DNA of 64,000 nucleotides from NCBI RefSeq assembly GCF_018991925.1, contig NW_024753828.1, positions 6,298,951 through 6,362,950 of the forward strand, given 5' to 3'. The position numbers and the translations under genes were made by a program. Origin of the DNA: Homarus americanus. Taxonomy: Eukaryota > Arthropoda > Malacostraca > Decapoda > Nephropidae. Position 1 is the first letter of the stretch. Every line of letters starts with the position of its first letter. Below the pieces are notes generated by a model. It was not told where the DNA came from. It searched no databases and was given only the letters and a program-made list of their open reading frames with translations. Positions 1 through 12,455 of this stretch are shown one piece after another.

Positions 1-264
1 GTTCTTATAGCGATCAGTTCGTGCACGTATGGGCTGGATGCGGTGGTGGTGTCGAACAGCAATTCTCGGGCTAGGGATCTCAGGTGGTAGTAGGAGCCGG
101 TGTCGAGGATGGCGCAAAAGCTTCTTACCAAATTTGCAGATGAGGTCGTGGTGATGGTCAGTGAGAGTCGAAAGGGTCAGTGTGTTGAGCGCTTCTTGAT
201 ATGTGAAGTAGGAAGGGGAGAGAATAATCTTGCATGCCCTCTTTTGCACTTTTTCTAGGTGTAC
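1..264 (-). mobile_element. LINE fragment, C-terminal end of reverse-transcriptase ORF (YVDD family)
   Basis: Read on the minus strand, this matches the C-terminal end of the reverse-transcriptase ORF of the LINE at 18.68-20.4 kb. Similarity runs collinearly from the window edge (about 18944 in the other copy) to the shared bases before position 264, with scattered substitutions and small indels. The window cuts the element, so its 3' UTR lies outside to the left. The 5' side is truncated at about 264. No intact reading frame remains. Confidence 0.8.
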
Positions 265-494
265 TGTATATATGTGTATGTATATTCCTATGTATGGAGG
301 AGCCTGTACTGTTACACACATGTACACCCTCCCACACTTCCACTTGCTACAGTCAGCGTTGCCAATCCTAGTCTCCAAGAGTCGTGAACCACGAGAGTAT
401 GAACCCACGTCTGAAGCATTCACTCGTGAAGTGGAGTGGGGGACCGCCCGACCGGGGGCCGGTGTGAGAGGAGGGTAAGGAGGGTAGGAGTACT

Positions 495-2240
495 TAAGAA
501 CATAAGAATGGAGGAAACTGCAGCGGGCCTATTGGCCCATACTGGGCAGTCCCGTTTACACCCAACCCCTATTGCTCATATAAGCATCCAACCTACGTTT
601 GAAGCTATTCAGCGTATTCGAGTTAATGATGATATTTGGTAGCTTGTTCCATTCATCCACTACTCTGTTTCCAAACCAGTGTTTACCTATTTCGCGCCTA
701 AATCTAAATTGGTCTAACTTAAAACCATTGTTACGAGTTCGCTCCTGGTTGGATAGTTTGAGTACCTTTGTAATGTCCCCTTTGTTTAGCCCTGACTTCC
801 ATTTATACACCTCTATCAGGTCACCCCTCGCTCTACGTCTCTCGAGGGAGTGCAAATTAAGATGCTTTAACCTGTCTCTATACTCAAGGTTCCTAATGCC
901 CGGGATTAGTCTTGTCATTCACCTCTGAATTTTTTCCAAGGATTCTATAACCATTCTGTAGTACGGTGATCAGAACTGAACTGCGTAATCCAGGTGTGGT
1001 CTCACAAGCGCAAGATTCAGTTTTAGGATGACCTCGCTAGTCTTGTAACTAACACTCCTTTGTATGAACCCAAGTACTTTATTGGCCTTGTTATGAGCAA
1101 AAACACATTGTTTACTTGGCTTAAGGTTCCTACTTATCATTACTCCTAAATTTCTCTCGCAGTCGGATTTCTCTATGGCTTCGTTGTTCATCTGGTATCT
1201 GGTTTCCCTGTTTACATCTCCTATACTGAGTACTTTACATTTGTCCACGTTGAATTTCATCTGCCATTTTTCAGACCGTTCTAAAAATTTGTTTAGATCT
1301 TCCTGTAGTTTTGCGGAGTCCTCGTCAGATTTAATAACACGTCCTATTTTAGTGTCATCAGCAAATTTACTTATGTTGCTGTCTATGCCGATATCTATAT
1401 CGTTTATGTATATAATGAATAATAATGGTCCAAGTACTGAGCCTTGGGGAACTCCACTAGTGACGTTGCTCCAATGGGACTTAGTGCCGTTAATGCTCAC
1501 TTGCTGTTTCCTGTCCTGTAACCACGTCCTAATCCATTTAAGTATATTACCTTTGATGCCATGTGCTTCTACCTTTCTAATTAGTCTTTCGTGGGGGACT
1601 CTGTCGAAGGCTTTGCTAAAGTCGAGATATACCACATCATAATTGTGCCCCTCGTCCACCGATTCGAAAACAGCTGAAAAGAATGTTAATAGATTAGTTA
1701 GACACGAACGCCCGCTTGTGAAGCCATGTTGGGAATCATTGATCAACTTGTGCTTCTCCAGGTGATTTCGAATAGAGTTTGAAATGATTGATTCTAGTAG
1801 TTTGCCTACTATTGATGTTAGGCTGATTGGGCGGTAGTTAGAGGATAGTGATCTATCCCCCTTCTTGAAAATCGGTATTACATTCGCTATCCTCCAGGAT
1901 TCTGGTACTACACCTGTATTTAAGGACATGTTAAACAACTTTGCTAAGGGCATACTAAGCTCTTCCTTACATTCCTTTAATACTCTGGCAAATATCTCAT
2001 CGGGACCAGGTGACTTATTAGGCTTTAGTTTGTCTATTTGCTTACTAACATCGTTACTAGTCACTACTATCTCGCTTAATTTGTTTTCTTCACTATCTCT
2101 GAATAGAGTCGGTGCCTCGGGTATCATGTTTAAATTTTCGGTGGTGAAAACCGTTGAAAAACATTTATTCAAATTATTGCTCATTTCTCCGTCGTTGTCA
2201 GTGAGCTCACCGGTATCTGACCGTATTGGTCCAAGGTGGC
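495..2240 (-). mobile_element. CR1-like non-LTR retrotransposon, 5'-truncated
   Basis: A 1.75-kb LINE copy on the minus strand. It carries most of a reverse-transcriptase ORF, a short 3' UTR with the inverted repeat GGGCCAATAGGCCC, and a 3' end made of a TTCTTATG-type octamer at about 495-510. The homology begins abruptly near 2240, inside the region between endonuclease and reverse transcriptase, so the endonuclease part is missing, as is usual for 5'-truncated LINE insertions. CR1 assignment rests on the C-terminal block after the RT (a PHLDYAVQFW-like motif, then SLERRRARGDLIEVYK), which strongly resembles vertebrate CR1 proteins. Related copies lie at 14.58, 31.08 and 52.18 kb. Confidence 0.88.
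556..2184 (-). pseudogene. CR1-like reverse transcriptase (ORF2), two in-frame stops
   Basis: The product would copy element RNA into DNA at a nicked chromosomal target. The frame from the ATG at 2184 runs 404 codons. It shows the RT motifs in order: LKPNKSPGPD near residue 53, the motif-A block YLDFSKAFD at 186-194, GVPQGSVLGP at 244-253 and catalytic FADD at 274-277. The frame is closed by TGA at 970-972, where copy 3 has a tryptophan codon, and by TGA at 919-921, where copy 3 has AGA. Beyond these the same frame continues (918 down to 556) with the CR1-type C-terminal domain ending in a lysine/arginine-rich helix. Coding sense also extends upstream of the ATG to about 2230, so this ATG is probably internal. 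Two substitutions and no frameshift suggest a fairly young copy. Confidence 0.88.
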
Positions 2241-2640
2241 AACAGGGATTGGGAGGTAAAACGTCTTCAGCTACAACCCAGTATTAATTAAGCAAACTAT
2301 TTTAATACATAATAAAGAGAATAATGTTGTATGGGGAATTAAGAAGACCGCGTCTGTTACTGGTGTGGTTAATTACATATTCATATATTACTGACCAAAT
2401 GTTGTGAGACAATAAATAAACCAAAATAACACTGCACTCCCTCTCCTGCTGCCACCCCCGACTGGATATTGTCCAAGGCTGGGAGACATTCCACTGGGTG
2501 TTTCTATGCTCACTTTCATTCGACCTAATGAAAATATCTGTAATCTTTTCAGCTAATATGACATTCTATATCTGTATGATTCATTCTTCAGAGTTCTGAG
2601 TTGTCATGTTAACACTTTGACCATTACAAAACCTTACGCA
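2241..2640. other. AT-rich spacer, no gene seen
   Basis: This stretch lies between the CR1 copy and the transposase. It has no long frame and no tandem repeat. It may contain the 5' end of the Tc1-like element, but no inverted repeat was recognised. Confidence 0.5.
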
Positions 2641-4400
2641 AAACAAAACATAAGCAGGGGTGTTGTCTGGCTTCCAGTCATGAAGGCTCACTCATTCCCT
2701 GACGTCCACATGGCTAGACAGCGGACTCGGTTAATCTTACGGGGTCAAATCATCGCCCTGTGAGACAACGGCCTCAGTATAGGCCATCGGTCACCAGTTA
2801 GGTGAGAGATGGGAGGAGACGGGAAACTTGACAGACCTGGGTATGTATGAATTCTGAAAGGTTCTATGCATTATTTTTTGTATTTATTATTTGAAATTTG
2901 TGCCCGTATAAACAGTTTACCCTTCCCTTCAGCCAGGAGACCCCATTTCAGAGTCACTACTCCCCAGGAAGACGAGCACATTCGGCAGGCAGCGGAGGAA
3001 AATCCCTTCACGAATGCAGTTGCTATCAGAGACGAACTGCAGCTCAACGTGTTCAATGAGGCTGTGTGGAGACGGCTGCATGAGGGGGGAACCCACCATG
3101 GGTAGGGCGAGGTAATGAATAATCCGTTCACCATTTATGTATTTGCGCAATGTAAATATGCATATTATAATTTTTACATTACAGTCAGAAAAGTCTCAGT
3201 GCAGCATGAGTATTGAATAATTTGTGCACATCTGTGATAGCGAAACTGCTAAATGACTTTTTTTTTTACACCTGTATCACATTCAAATCATAAGGCAAAC
3301 ACAGACCAGAGATATTTTGAATAATATAATTACTACAAAGGAATAAAAACATAAGCTGTTACAAATGTGTATCACAAAACCTCTTCTCACTTACAACCCG
3401 AACTTCACTAGTGTTACTCTCGAATTGTTAATAATTTATCAATTTGTATGAAAATACCAAATAACTAAATTTAACAGGGTTCCTGCAAGTAATGAGCGCC
3501 TCACTGTTCAACACCATGGTGCGAGGCTAGCTTTCGCTCGCCAGTATATTGGCGAGGGGCAAGACTTTTGGTCAAGAGCGGTCTTCTCTGATGACAACAT
3601 CTTCGCTTCGATCAATCATGACCAGATACATTTGTAGAGGCAGAATAACACGAGGTATGTTAAAATACTCTTCTTTATGGTCATACTGAAACCAATTAAT
3701 AGCATTCAGGCTAAGAATGCAGGAACGCTGTTTACCTATTAACCAACCTGAAGGATAAGCCTAAGCGTAAGCTGTTAATCAGTTTAAACACAAGAATGAA
3801 ATTGAGCTCATTAACCAACATAGGGACTTTGCAATGTATTACACTGGAAGCACTAGGATTACGGGTTTTCATTTGCAGATATGACCGTCGCCACATCTTT
3901 GAGGAAGCACGCAGCGGACACGTTACCTGCAATACCTGGAGGTGATGTGACACAAATTGAGGGAAGGTTCACTGCCCACAAATATAGACATCCTACAAAA
4001 TTCCTTCCTTCCTTACAAGAACGAAACATCCCATTCCCATCCAGGTCCAGTCATTTTCATGCACGATCGCTGCCCCATCCATACAGCCAGAGTAATCACG
4101 GACTGGTTCAACAGCAAGAGAATTTGCTTCTGATGGAGTGGCTAAGCAAGGGTTGAGACAGTAATCCTATAGAAAACCTGTGGGGGACAATGGCCAATGC
4201 CTGGGAGCCTGAGACTGAGGACATCTCAACAGCTGATGGCCCTTACGAGAAGGCAATGGGAAATGTTCTGTCAACAACCGCAACTCATTTGGAACCTCGT
4301 CTTTTCAATGCCTGAGATACTCCAGGCAGTTATTGAGAAGGCTGTAGGATGGACCTGAGTAAATTATGCATTCCACGTGATAATGCTTAAACTATATGAT
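2640..4400 (+). mobile_element. Tc1/mariner-like DNA transposon remnant
   Basis: The region holds a Tc1-like transposase pseudogene in pieces separated by AT-rich gaps with GT...AG borders. I could not identify terminal inverted repeats or TA target duplications by eye, so the outer limits are approximate. Flanking DNA at 2290-2640 and 4400-4760 is unremarkable AT-rich sequence that may include the element ends. Confidence 0.72.
2710..4357 (+). pseudogene. Tc1-like transposase, split by intron-like gaps and broken by stops
   Basis: A DDE/D transposase that would bind terminal repeats and cut and paste the element. From ATG 2710 the text MARQRTRLILRGQIIAL matches the N-terminal helix-turn-helix of Tc1-like proteins. 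It continues at 2933-3101 (second HTH, ending RRLHEGGTHHG), 3478-3654 (RLAFARQYIGEGQDFW, then the first acidic motif FSDDNIF) and 3879-4357 (IEGRFTAHKY, second Asp in FMHDRCPIHTARV, third acidic site in DSNPIENLW). The pieces are separated by gaps with GT/AG ends. Joins 3101/3478 and 3654/3879 keep the frame, while 2840/2933 is off by one base. Stops lie at 2761-2763, 3635-3637 (replacing an expected Trp) and 4154-4156. Frameshifts occur between 3930 and 4060 and after about 4200. It is dead, but the DDE signature is still readable. Confidence 0.8.
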
Positions 4401-4764
4401 TACAGGTATTTGGAGCCTGATGGAACGGTCACTTAAACACCATGTTAAACAATGAATTTGTAAATTGGCGGAAAAAATTAGCAACTGCTTCAGTGTCTGG
4501 AGGAAAATGATAAGGCTTGATTGTTCTACCACTATGTAATGATCACACACGATGGATAACGAGTAGGTTGGCAGAGTTGGAATCACTCTGTGTGTGGGGG
4601 GGAAGAGGGAGGGTAAACATAAAGACGAAAAGTATTTTTAGAGGTTTATCTAAAAATAAGCATATTACTCTCTTCATTTACAGCAAGTCAACCTCCTTAG
4701 AGTAACTACAAAATTGCCATTATAAATAAAGCGGACTTCTTGGAGTAATTATAAACACACCCAC

Positions 4765-6560
<1,796 letters not shown>

Positions 6561-6699
6561 GTTAGCGCGTGTCAGCTTACACAATGGTTGCCTGTTTAGT
6601 GTGTGACGGCGGCCACACTCCCTCCCTCCCTCCCTCCTTCCTTCCTTCACCTGTTGCCTCAACCCTCCTCACCTGTGAAGTACCTTGCTCCCCACGGCC

Positions 6700-7120
6700 C
6701 CAAGAGCTGCTCCCTCCACCCCCAAGAGCTGTACCTCCTCCTAAGAGAGCTGTACCTCCCTCCTCCACCACGGCCCCAGAGCTGTACCTCCCTCCTCCAG
6801 CCCCAAGAGCTGTACCTCCCTCCTCCACCACAGCCCCATACAGCTGTGCCTCCCTCCTCCACCACGGCCCATACAGCTGCCTCCTCCTCCCACAGCTGTA
6901 TCCTCCACCACAGCCCCATACATCTGTACCTCCCTCCTCCACCACGGCCCCAAGAGCTGTACCTCCCTCCTCCACCACGGCCCATACAGCTGTACCTCCC
7001 TCCTCCACCACGGCCCATACAGATGTACCTCCCTCCTCCACCACGGCCCATACAGATGTACCTCCCTCCTCCACCACGGCCCATACAGATGTACCTCCCT
7101 CATCCACCACGGCCCTTTCA
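6700..7120. repeat. Minisatellite, 33-bp unit, proline-codon-like
   Basis: Imperfect tandem copies built on CCTCCCTCCTCCACCACGG plus a CATACAG(A/C)TGTA segment. The last four units are regular at 33 bp. Because the unit length is divisible by three and lacks stops, several frames stay open on both strands, giving proline-rich or glycine/arginine-rich shadows. No initiation context or conserved domain supports a protein. Confidence 0.9.
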
Positions 7121-7177
7121 TGACATGATCCCAGAATCTTAATATATGGCTTTAAGCCACCACTTGACATCACCGAC

Positions 7178-8548
7178 ATGATCTTTGCTGCCCGCCAGAT
7201 ACGGGAAAAGTGCAGAGAACAGCATCTTGATCTGTACATGGCTTTCATCGACCTAACCAAGGCCTTCGACTCGGTCAACAAGGAAGCCCTTTGGCGGACA
7301 CTCAGCCGTTTTGGTTGCCCACCAAAATTCATCGCCATTGTGAGGCAACGCCATGTTGGCATGAACGGCAGTGTCCTGCACAATGGCACCCAGTCTGAGT
7401 TTTCCCCATCCAAACAGGGGTAAAACAAGGGTGTGTACCTGCACCAACTCTCTTTTCCATTTTCTTGGCTGCCTTCTTTACTCGTGCCAGTGCCAATTTA
7501 CCCGGCGGGGTGGACATCGGGTACCGGATGAAGGGTCTTCTTAACATTAGACGACTCCAAGCAGGAATAAAGGTGTCGGCAGCTTCCACTCCTGAACTTC
7601 AGTATGCAGACGACCTCACCCTTGTCGCTCACACTGAACACGACCTACAGGAGATCCTGAACACCTATGCAGATGTGTATGCACACTTCGGCCTTGAGGT
7701 CAATGTCCGTAAGACTCCGATTTTCTCTCAACCTGCCCTGGTTCAGCCACACCTCCATCATCCACCCAGCTTAACGGTACTATCCTCTCTAAATTTTGCC
7801 CACTTTCGGTATCTCGGCTACCACCAGTCCACCACCGCAGACATCGATGAAGAGATTCAGTATCGGATCAGCTGTGCATCTCAAGCTTTTGGCAGACTCC
7901 GTACCCATGTTTTCAGCTTTAGGGAGCTGAAATTATCTACAAAGTTACACGTTAATCGAGCAGTGGTCCTCCCTATCCTGCTATATGGCAGCGAGACATG
8001 GGTCACATACAGGAGAGGCACTTGAAAACTTCACCAACGTACTCTATGTTCCATCCTCCGAGTTTGCTGGGAAGACAAGAGAACAAATACCAGTATTCTC
8101 GCTGACACCAACTGTAGGAGCATCGAGGCTACCATTATCCATGAACAACTATGCTGGAAAGGCCATGTTACCCACATGGACGACAGTAGATTGCCAAAGC
8201 AGCTACTTTACAGTCACCTAACGAATAGTAAACGTAACGCCGCCGGGCAATTGAAAAGATATAAGGATAGTCTTAAGACAAACCTAAAAAAAGTGCCAAA
8301 TCGACCTCCTCACCTGGGAGACGATTACTCCACACCATAAGGCTTGGAGGGTGACCACACGAGAAGGTGTGAAAACTTTCAAGTTAGCCCGACTGCATAA
8401 CGAAGCAGACAAGCGCCAACGCCGAAAGGACGCTGCCGCTGATCCTCCCGCACTAGATGTAGCCCTCTACATGTGCAACATCTGTGATCGACCCTACTGG
8501 TCCCGTATTGGCCTCTTTAGTCACTTCAGAACTCACCAACGAAGGTGA
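7178..8548 (+). pseudogene. LINE reverse transcriptase with C-terminal CCHH finger, frameshifted
   Basis: Reads DLYMAFIDLTKAFDSVNKEA (RT motif A, about 7229-7288), then VKQGCV and, at about 7600-7615, catalytic YADD. Next come a YLGYHQS segment, an AVVLPILLYGSETW block typical of the region after the RT, a basic linker and the finger CNICDRPYWSRIGLFSHFRTH at the C-terminus. Breaks: a one-base loss near 7404-7412, with the frame resuming and running open through 8025; TGA at 8023-8025, after which the same frame still reads coherently to about 8285; and an extra A in the A run at 8285-8293. The finger would presumably bind nucleic acid during integration, which is inference from its position. 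Confidence 0.83.
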
Positions 8549-8813
8549 CATCCTTAATAACTCATATCATTGTACCATAAGGCTTGGAGGGTGACCACAC
8601 GAGAAGGTGTGAATACTTTCAAGTTAGCCCGACTGCATAACGAGGCAGACAAGCGCCAACGCCGAAAAGACGCTGCCGCTGATCCTCCCGCACTAGATGT
8701 AGCCCCCTACATGTGCAACATCTGTGATCGACCCTACTGGTCCCGTATTGGCCTCTTTAGTCACTTCAGAACTCACCAACGAAGGTGACATCCTTAATAA
8801 CTCATATCATTGT
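8334..8813 (+). repeat. 240-bp direct tandem duplication of LINE 3' end
   Basis: Two copies exactly 240 bp apart cover the end of the ORF including the zinc finger and about 25 bp of 3' UTR. They differ at only a handful of bases (for example K/N and L/P codons). Each copy alone is open: 8351-8548 and 8570-8788. The junction lies in a shared ACCATAA, so replication slippage or unequal exchange at microhomology is plausible. Confidence 0.95.
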
Positions 8814-8862
8814 ATCATAGCTGGATGATCGTCATACTCTATTCCGAGGGACAGCAAATCAG

Positions 8863-8886
8863 TAGTAGTAGTAGTAGTAGTAGAAG
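8863..8886. repeat. (AGT)n microsatellite
   Basis: About eight AGT/TAG units directly preceding the truncated TAG-tailed LINE end. Confidence 0.9.
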
Positions 8887-8998
8887 TAATATATTAAGGT
8901 AATTAAATGGTGGCGAAGGTGTGGCTATTGGGGGAGCCTGGAGGCCACGTTTTAAAAAAAAAAAAAAAAAAAAAATAGTAGTAGTCGTAGTAGTAGTG
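8885..8998 (+). mobile_element. TAG-tailed LINE, 3' UTR-only copy
   Basis: About 65 bp of 3' UTR (AAATGGTGGCGAAGGTGTGG and onward), a run of about 22 A and a (TAG)n tail. The same 3' UTR ends the copies at 12484-12589 and 13736-13843. It is severely 5'-truncated, as in abortive target-primed reverse transcription, and it sits between two TAG repeats. Confidence 0.88.
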
Positions 8999-9705
8999 GT
9001 AGCGTGGCGTGGCGTGGGTGTCGTGGAACGTCCTCCCTGATCTAAAGTGTTATTGGTGGGGACATACTCGCTGTGTGGGAGCGGGAATTTAACAATGTGT
9101 CGGTGAATATCGGATGACACCCTAAGCATTGTCACCCAAGGTTTCTTCTCATCCCTTACGGCATAAATTGTAAATATTCCGTGTGTTCACCGGCGATCAC
9201 CAAGCGAGTGGTGACCTGGCGGTGCTGGGTCAGTGGAATAATGCGGAGGCTCGGAGCCAAGGTCAGTGTCGATAGGCCTACTTTGACAGGGGTGATCTCG
9301 AGACTTTCGCCCCTATGGGGCCGAGAGTGCTGCCCATGCGGTCGCCTCCCCACCATAGTAAGGGACACTTCATGTAGGGTCTCGACGAACCAAGTGAGTA
9401 TATATAACTGATATTACACCAGTGAGACCATATAAATAGTGGTTATTTGTGCCAAGGATATATAAACAAGTGCTTGGTGTGACAAATTCTTGTCCATAGT
9501 GTATCATTCTGACGTATGGATGGTCGCTATTAGGGGGGGGTAGCCTACACACCCACGCGCGCACGTATGCCCCTACTACCTGGACACAGCAGTCCAGCCT
9601 GTCACCTCTCCGCCCTTCCCTCATAAGAACCAGTATAATCTTGTGCCTGGGACCAAATCAGATGTTCGGAGGCGGACGTAACTGTCGCCCAAGGTGCTGT
9701 TCACT

Positions 9706-10359
9706 ATGCCTGGTAACATTCTTTGCTGCGTCTTTGCTAGCTCGAACCAAAACTGCACAAATTGTGTTTGTGCAAGAAACAACCGACCATGTGTGGATTA
9801 CAGGAAGCTAGACCAATGTCGGAACCCACGTCGCAGGGAGCCGACACAGGTGGCCACAGTGGATATCGCCGGGACCCAACCACCCGATGATATCCGAAAT
9901 GATAGCAGTGAGTCTACTCAACCCGATAATGTAGTACTAATAAATGCTGCTCCCTTAGTAGCATGTGTCCACGAGGAGAATGAGAGACAGCCACCTCAGT
10001 GGAATGGCATGTCGATGGAAAATGCAGACATATGGGTCAAAGAAACCTACTCAGAAATTGTCAAGCGGTCGCCCGCTAACTTATTTGAACCACCTAAGTG
10101 TGCGGCCACCAAAGAAATGATTCGGGAGATGACTCGCCTCATGACTGATTACACTCAGGACCGCTTCCTCGCCCCTTTAGCTCTTCAAATACTGGCAATA
10201 ATACCACATCTATTTTGTCAGAGGACACACACAAAGACTAAGCACAAAGAAAATGTGGCAGCAATGAAGAGAAGATTGGCAATGTGGCAGACTGGGGCCC
10301 TTGATGATCTCCTATGTGAAGCAAGAACACTGCCTGGAGAGACTAAAAATTACGGGTGA
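9706..10359 (+). pseudogene. TAG-tailed LINE polyprotein, N-terminal part with Cys-rich motif
   Basis: The ATG at 9706 is the first methionine in frame before the Cys-rich segment. A near-upstream GTG at 9694 is less likely. Residues 5-40 contain CCV, then CTNCVCARNNRPC and a further Cys, a zinc-knuckle-like cluster. A polar linker follows, then a helical region (MKRRLAMWQTGALDDLLCEA) that normally leads into the RT. The frame closes at 10359, but the coherent reading switches frame near 10330-10335, consistent with one extra base. The N-terminal cluster probably binds DNA or RNA, an inference from similar positions in R2/NeSL-type LINEs. Confidence 0.72.
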
Positions 10360-11465
10360 CGGAAAGCAAAACACCGATGACGTGGCAAGAAAATTTGGAA
10401 ACAAAATGCATGTGGGAAAAGTGTCTCTTGCGGTAAGATCTCTCACAGAGGAATCCTCCGGTGGGGTGATGCCAATAAACAGAGAGACATTAAAACTACT
10501 GAAAGAGAAACATCCCCCTGCAAGCGATGAAGAAGGCATAAGGTTCGAGGTTGCCTATATCCCACCAAACGCTGTCCTGTTCGAGAAAATAACAGGAGAG
10601 ATGGTGTGGAAAAAGGCACTGAAGACTCGAGGAGGAGCCGGCCCTTCAGGTCTGGATGCAAACGGTTGGAGAGTCATCCTCAGCACAAACAAGTTTGGCC
10701 CTGTAGCAAGCGATCTCTGCACTGCCACTGCCGCCCTTGCAAGAAAGCTTGCATCCTCTTGCTGCCATCACCTCCAGGCCCTGACGGCCTGCCGCCTTAT
10801 TCCTCTGGAAAAGAAACCAGGATGTAGGCCTATAGGGGTGGGGGAAGTGCTGAGGCGGATCATCGGAAAATGCATAATGGAGGTGGTAAAGGATGATGTC
10901 AGGGCAGCAGCAGGGAACCTACAAGTGTGTGCTGGCCACCAGGCTAGCGGGGAGGCCGCCATTCACGCCATGAGATTGATATTTGAGCAGTGTGATAGTG
11001 AGGCCGTTCTCCCGGTGGATGCTTCAAACGCATTCAACATACTTAACCGCAAGGCTGCACTGCACAACATCAAGATCAAGTGTCCAAGCTTTGCAATGTA
11101 TGTTGAAAATTCGTATAGGAATCCATCAGACCTCTACATAGTAAACAACAAGGCTCTAAGAGGTGATATCATCTTACAGTCAACCGAGGGAACAACACAG
11201 GGGGACCCTGTTGCAATGGCAATGTATGCAATTGGCCTATCAGTGCTCCAACAAGAAAAAAAAATTGAAACAACTGGGGTCAAACAAGTGGCATATGCTG
11301 ATGACCTTACAGGAGCAGGAAAAGTGGAGGGCATCAAAAAGTGGCGGGACTTGGTAACATCGCGAGGTCCACAAATAGGGTACCACCCAAACGCCAGCAA
11401 GTCCTTCCTCATCGTGAAGCCAAAACATTATGAACGGGCAATGGAGGTTTTTGGCTGCCACCGAA
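10325..11465 (+). pseudogene. TAG-tailed LINE reverse-transcriptase domain (YADD)
   Basis: Open from 10301 to 11482, with coherent reading from about 10330. The protein shows a GGAGPSGLDANGWR block (about residue 111), RLIPLEKKPGCRPIGVGEV (about 165), motif A as VDASNAFN (239-246, with Asn where most LINEs have Asp after AF), EGTTQGDPVAMAMYA (296-310) and catalytic AYADD (331-335). The order and spacing fit a polymerase. Sequence after about residue 385 jumps to a segment homologous to 12725-12745 in copy 3 and changes frame, which marks an internal deletion. Confidence 0.83.
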
Positions 11466-12455
11466 CATCAAAATTCACTTAAGCTCACGGCAGCTCTCAC
11501 GGACCACATTATAGCCCAGAATGCAACAGGGGAGGTGGATACCAGTGAAGTAAATAAGATTCGTAGGTCCATTACAACAGATCGACAGCACTGCCAAAAT
11601 GATAAGTTGCAGCAACTGTTGCTGCAGGTACCAGAAAATTTGAAAAAAAACGTAGCTATAGCGCAGGAGGTGGGTGCCTCGAACTGGTTAACTACGTTAC
11701 CGATAAGGGCAAATGGTTTCAGCCTTAATAGACAAGAATTCACAGATGCCATTGCTCTAAGGTACGGTCGGCCAGTAGAAGGTTTGCCCTCCCAATGCGT
11801 GTGTGGCTCTTCCTATGGTGGCGATCGTGCCATGGTGTGCAAGAAAGGGGGCTTCATATGCATGAGGCATGACGAAGTAAGGGACCTTACAGCAAATATG
11901 TTGAAGGAAATCTGCCGGGATGACATGGTAGAACCGACCCTCCTTCCATTGGATGGTGAGATCTTCTAACATAGGACTTCAAACACATCTAACGAAGCCC
12001 GTGTTGACGTCAGTGCTCGAGGATTCTGGACGCGGGGACAGCGAGCTTTCTTCGACATCAGGATTTTTGATCCCATGGCCGCATGTCACCGTAACCTAGC
12101 TCTCGATGCTGCACATATGAGGAACGAGAACGACAAGATAAGGGCATATGGGGAGAGAATCGAAAACTTTGATCAAGGCAGCTTCACTCCTCTAGTGTTC
12201 ACAACCACTGGTGGGATGGGACCAAGTGCAAGATGTTTCTACGCCAGACTCGCGGAGGTGATCTCCGAACAAAAGCAGCAGCCCAGAAGTTTTGTTACAG
12301 CCTGGTTGAGATGTCGACTGTCTTTCTCTCTCCTTCGGTCGGCTTTGCTCTGCCTCAGGGGAACGAGACTTTCTGCCCCAATTCCGACAACTGCTGCAGA
12401 TATTGACTATGAGGCTACAGTCACTGAATGCCGCATAGATCTGTGGCTCAACTAA
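11430..12455 (+). pseudogene. TAG-tailed LINE C-terminal Cys/His and putative endonuclease domain
   Basis: One reading frame from about 11466 to 12455, broken only by TAA at 11967-11969. It contains LTDHIIAQNATGE, SQCVCGSS followed by MVCKKGGF and RHDEVRDLTANML (a Cys-Cys-Cys-His-like arrangement), VEPTLLPLDGE, then beyond the stop VDVSARGFWTRGQRAFFDIR. The spacing of acidic residues in the VDV...FFDIRIFDP stretch recalls a PD-(D/E)xK restriction-like nuclease such as that of R2-type elements. This is a hypothesis from motif shape. The tail TAWLRCRLSFSLLRSALLCL is conserved in the neighbouring copy at 13447-13707. Confidence 0.72.

Larger units (their letters stand above)
7160..8820 (+). mobile_element. 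Non-LTR retrotransposon with YADD RT and C-terminal zinc finger, 5'-truncated
   Basis: A 1.65-kb copy beginning inside the reverse-transcriptase domain, directly after the 33-bp minisatellite. It ends in a 3' UTR after a C2H2-type zinc finger. The last 240 bp are present twice in tandem. An AGT repeat at 8863-8886 follows. The family resembles metazoan LINEs whose upstream part is often mis-annotated in databases as craniofacial development protein 2 (an endonuclease/exonuclease/phosphatase domain). That domain is absent here. Clade is not assigned. Confidence 0.82.

Noticed and set aside
1175..1642. 155-codon plus-strand frame over the CR1 element
   Set aside because: It is antisense to the RT, whose motifs are clear on the minus strand.
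6577..7428. 283-codon minus-strand frame, glycine/arginine-rich
   Set aside because: It crosses the 33-bp minisatellite and the antisense of the LINE RT. Openness follows from the repeat unit.
9003..9705. HDV-like ribozyme at the 5' end of the TAG-tailed LINE
   Set aside because: Known for R2-type elements, but I could not fold a convincing double pseudoknot by eye. A covariance-model search would decide.
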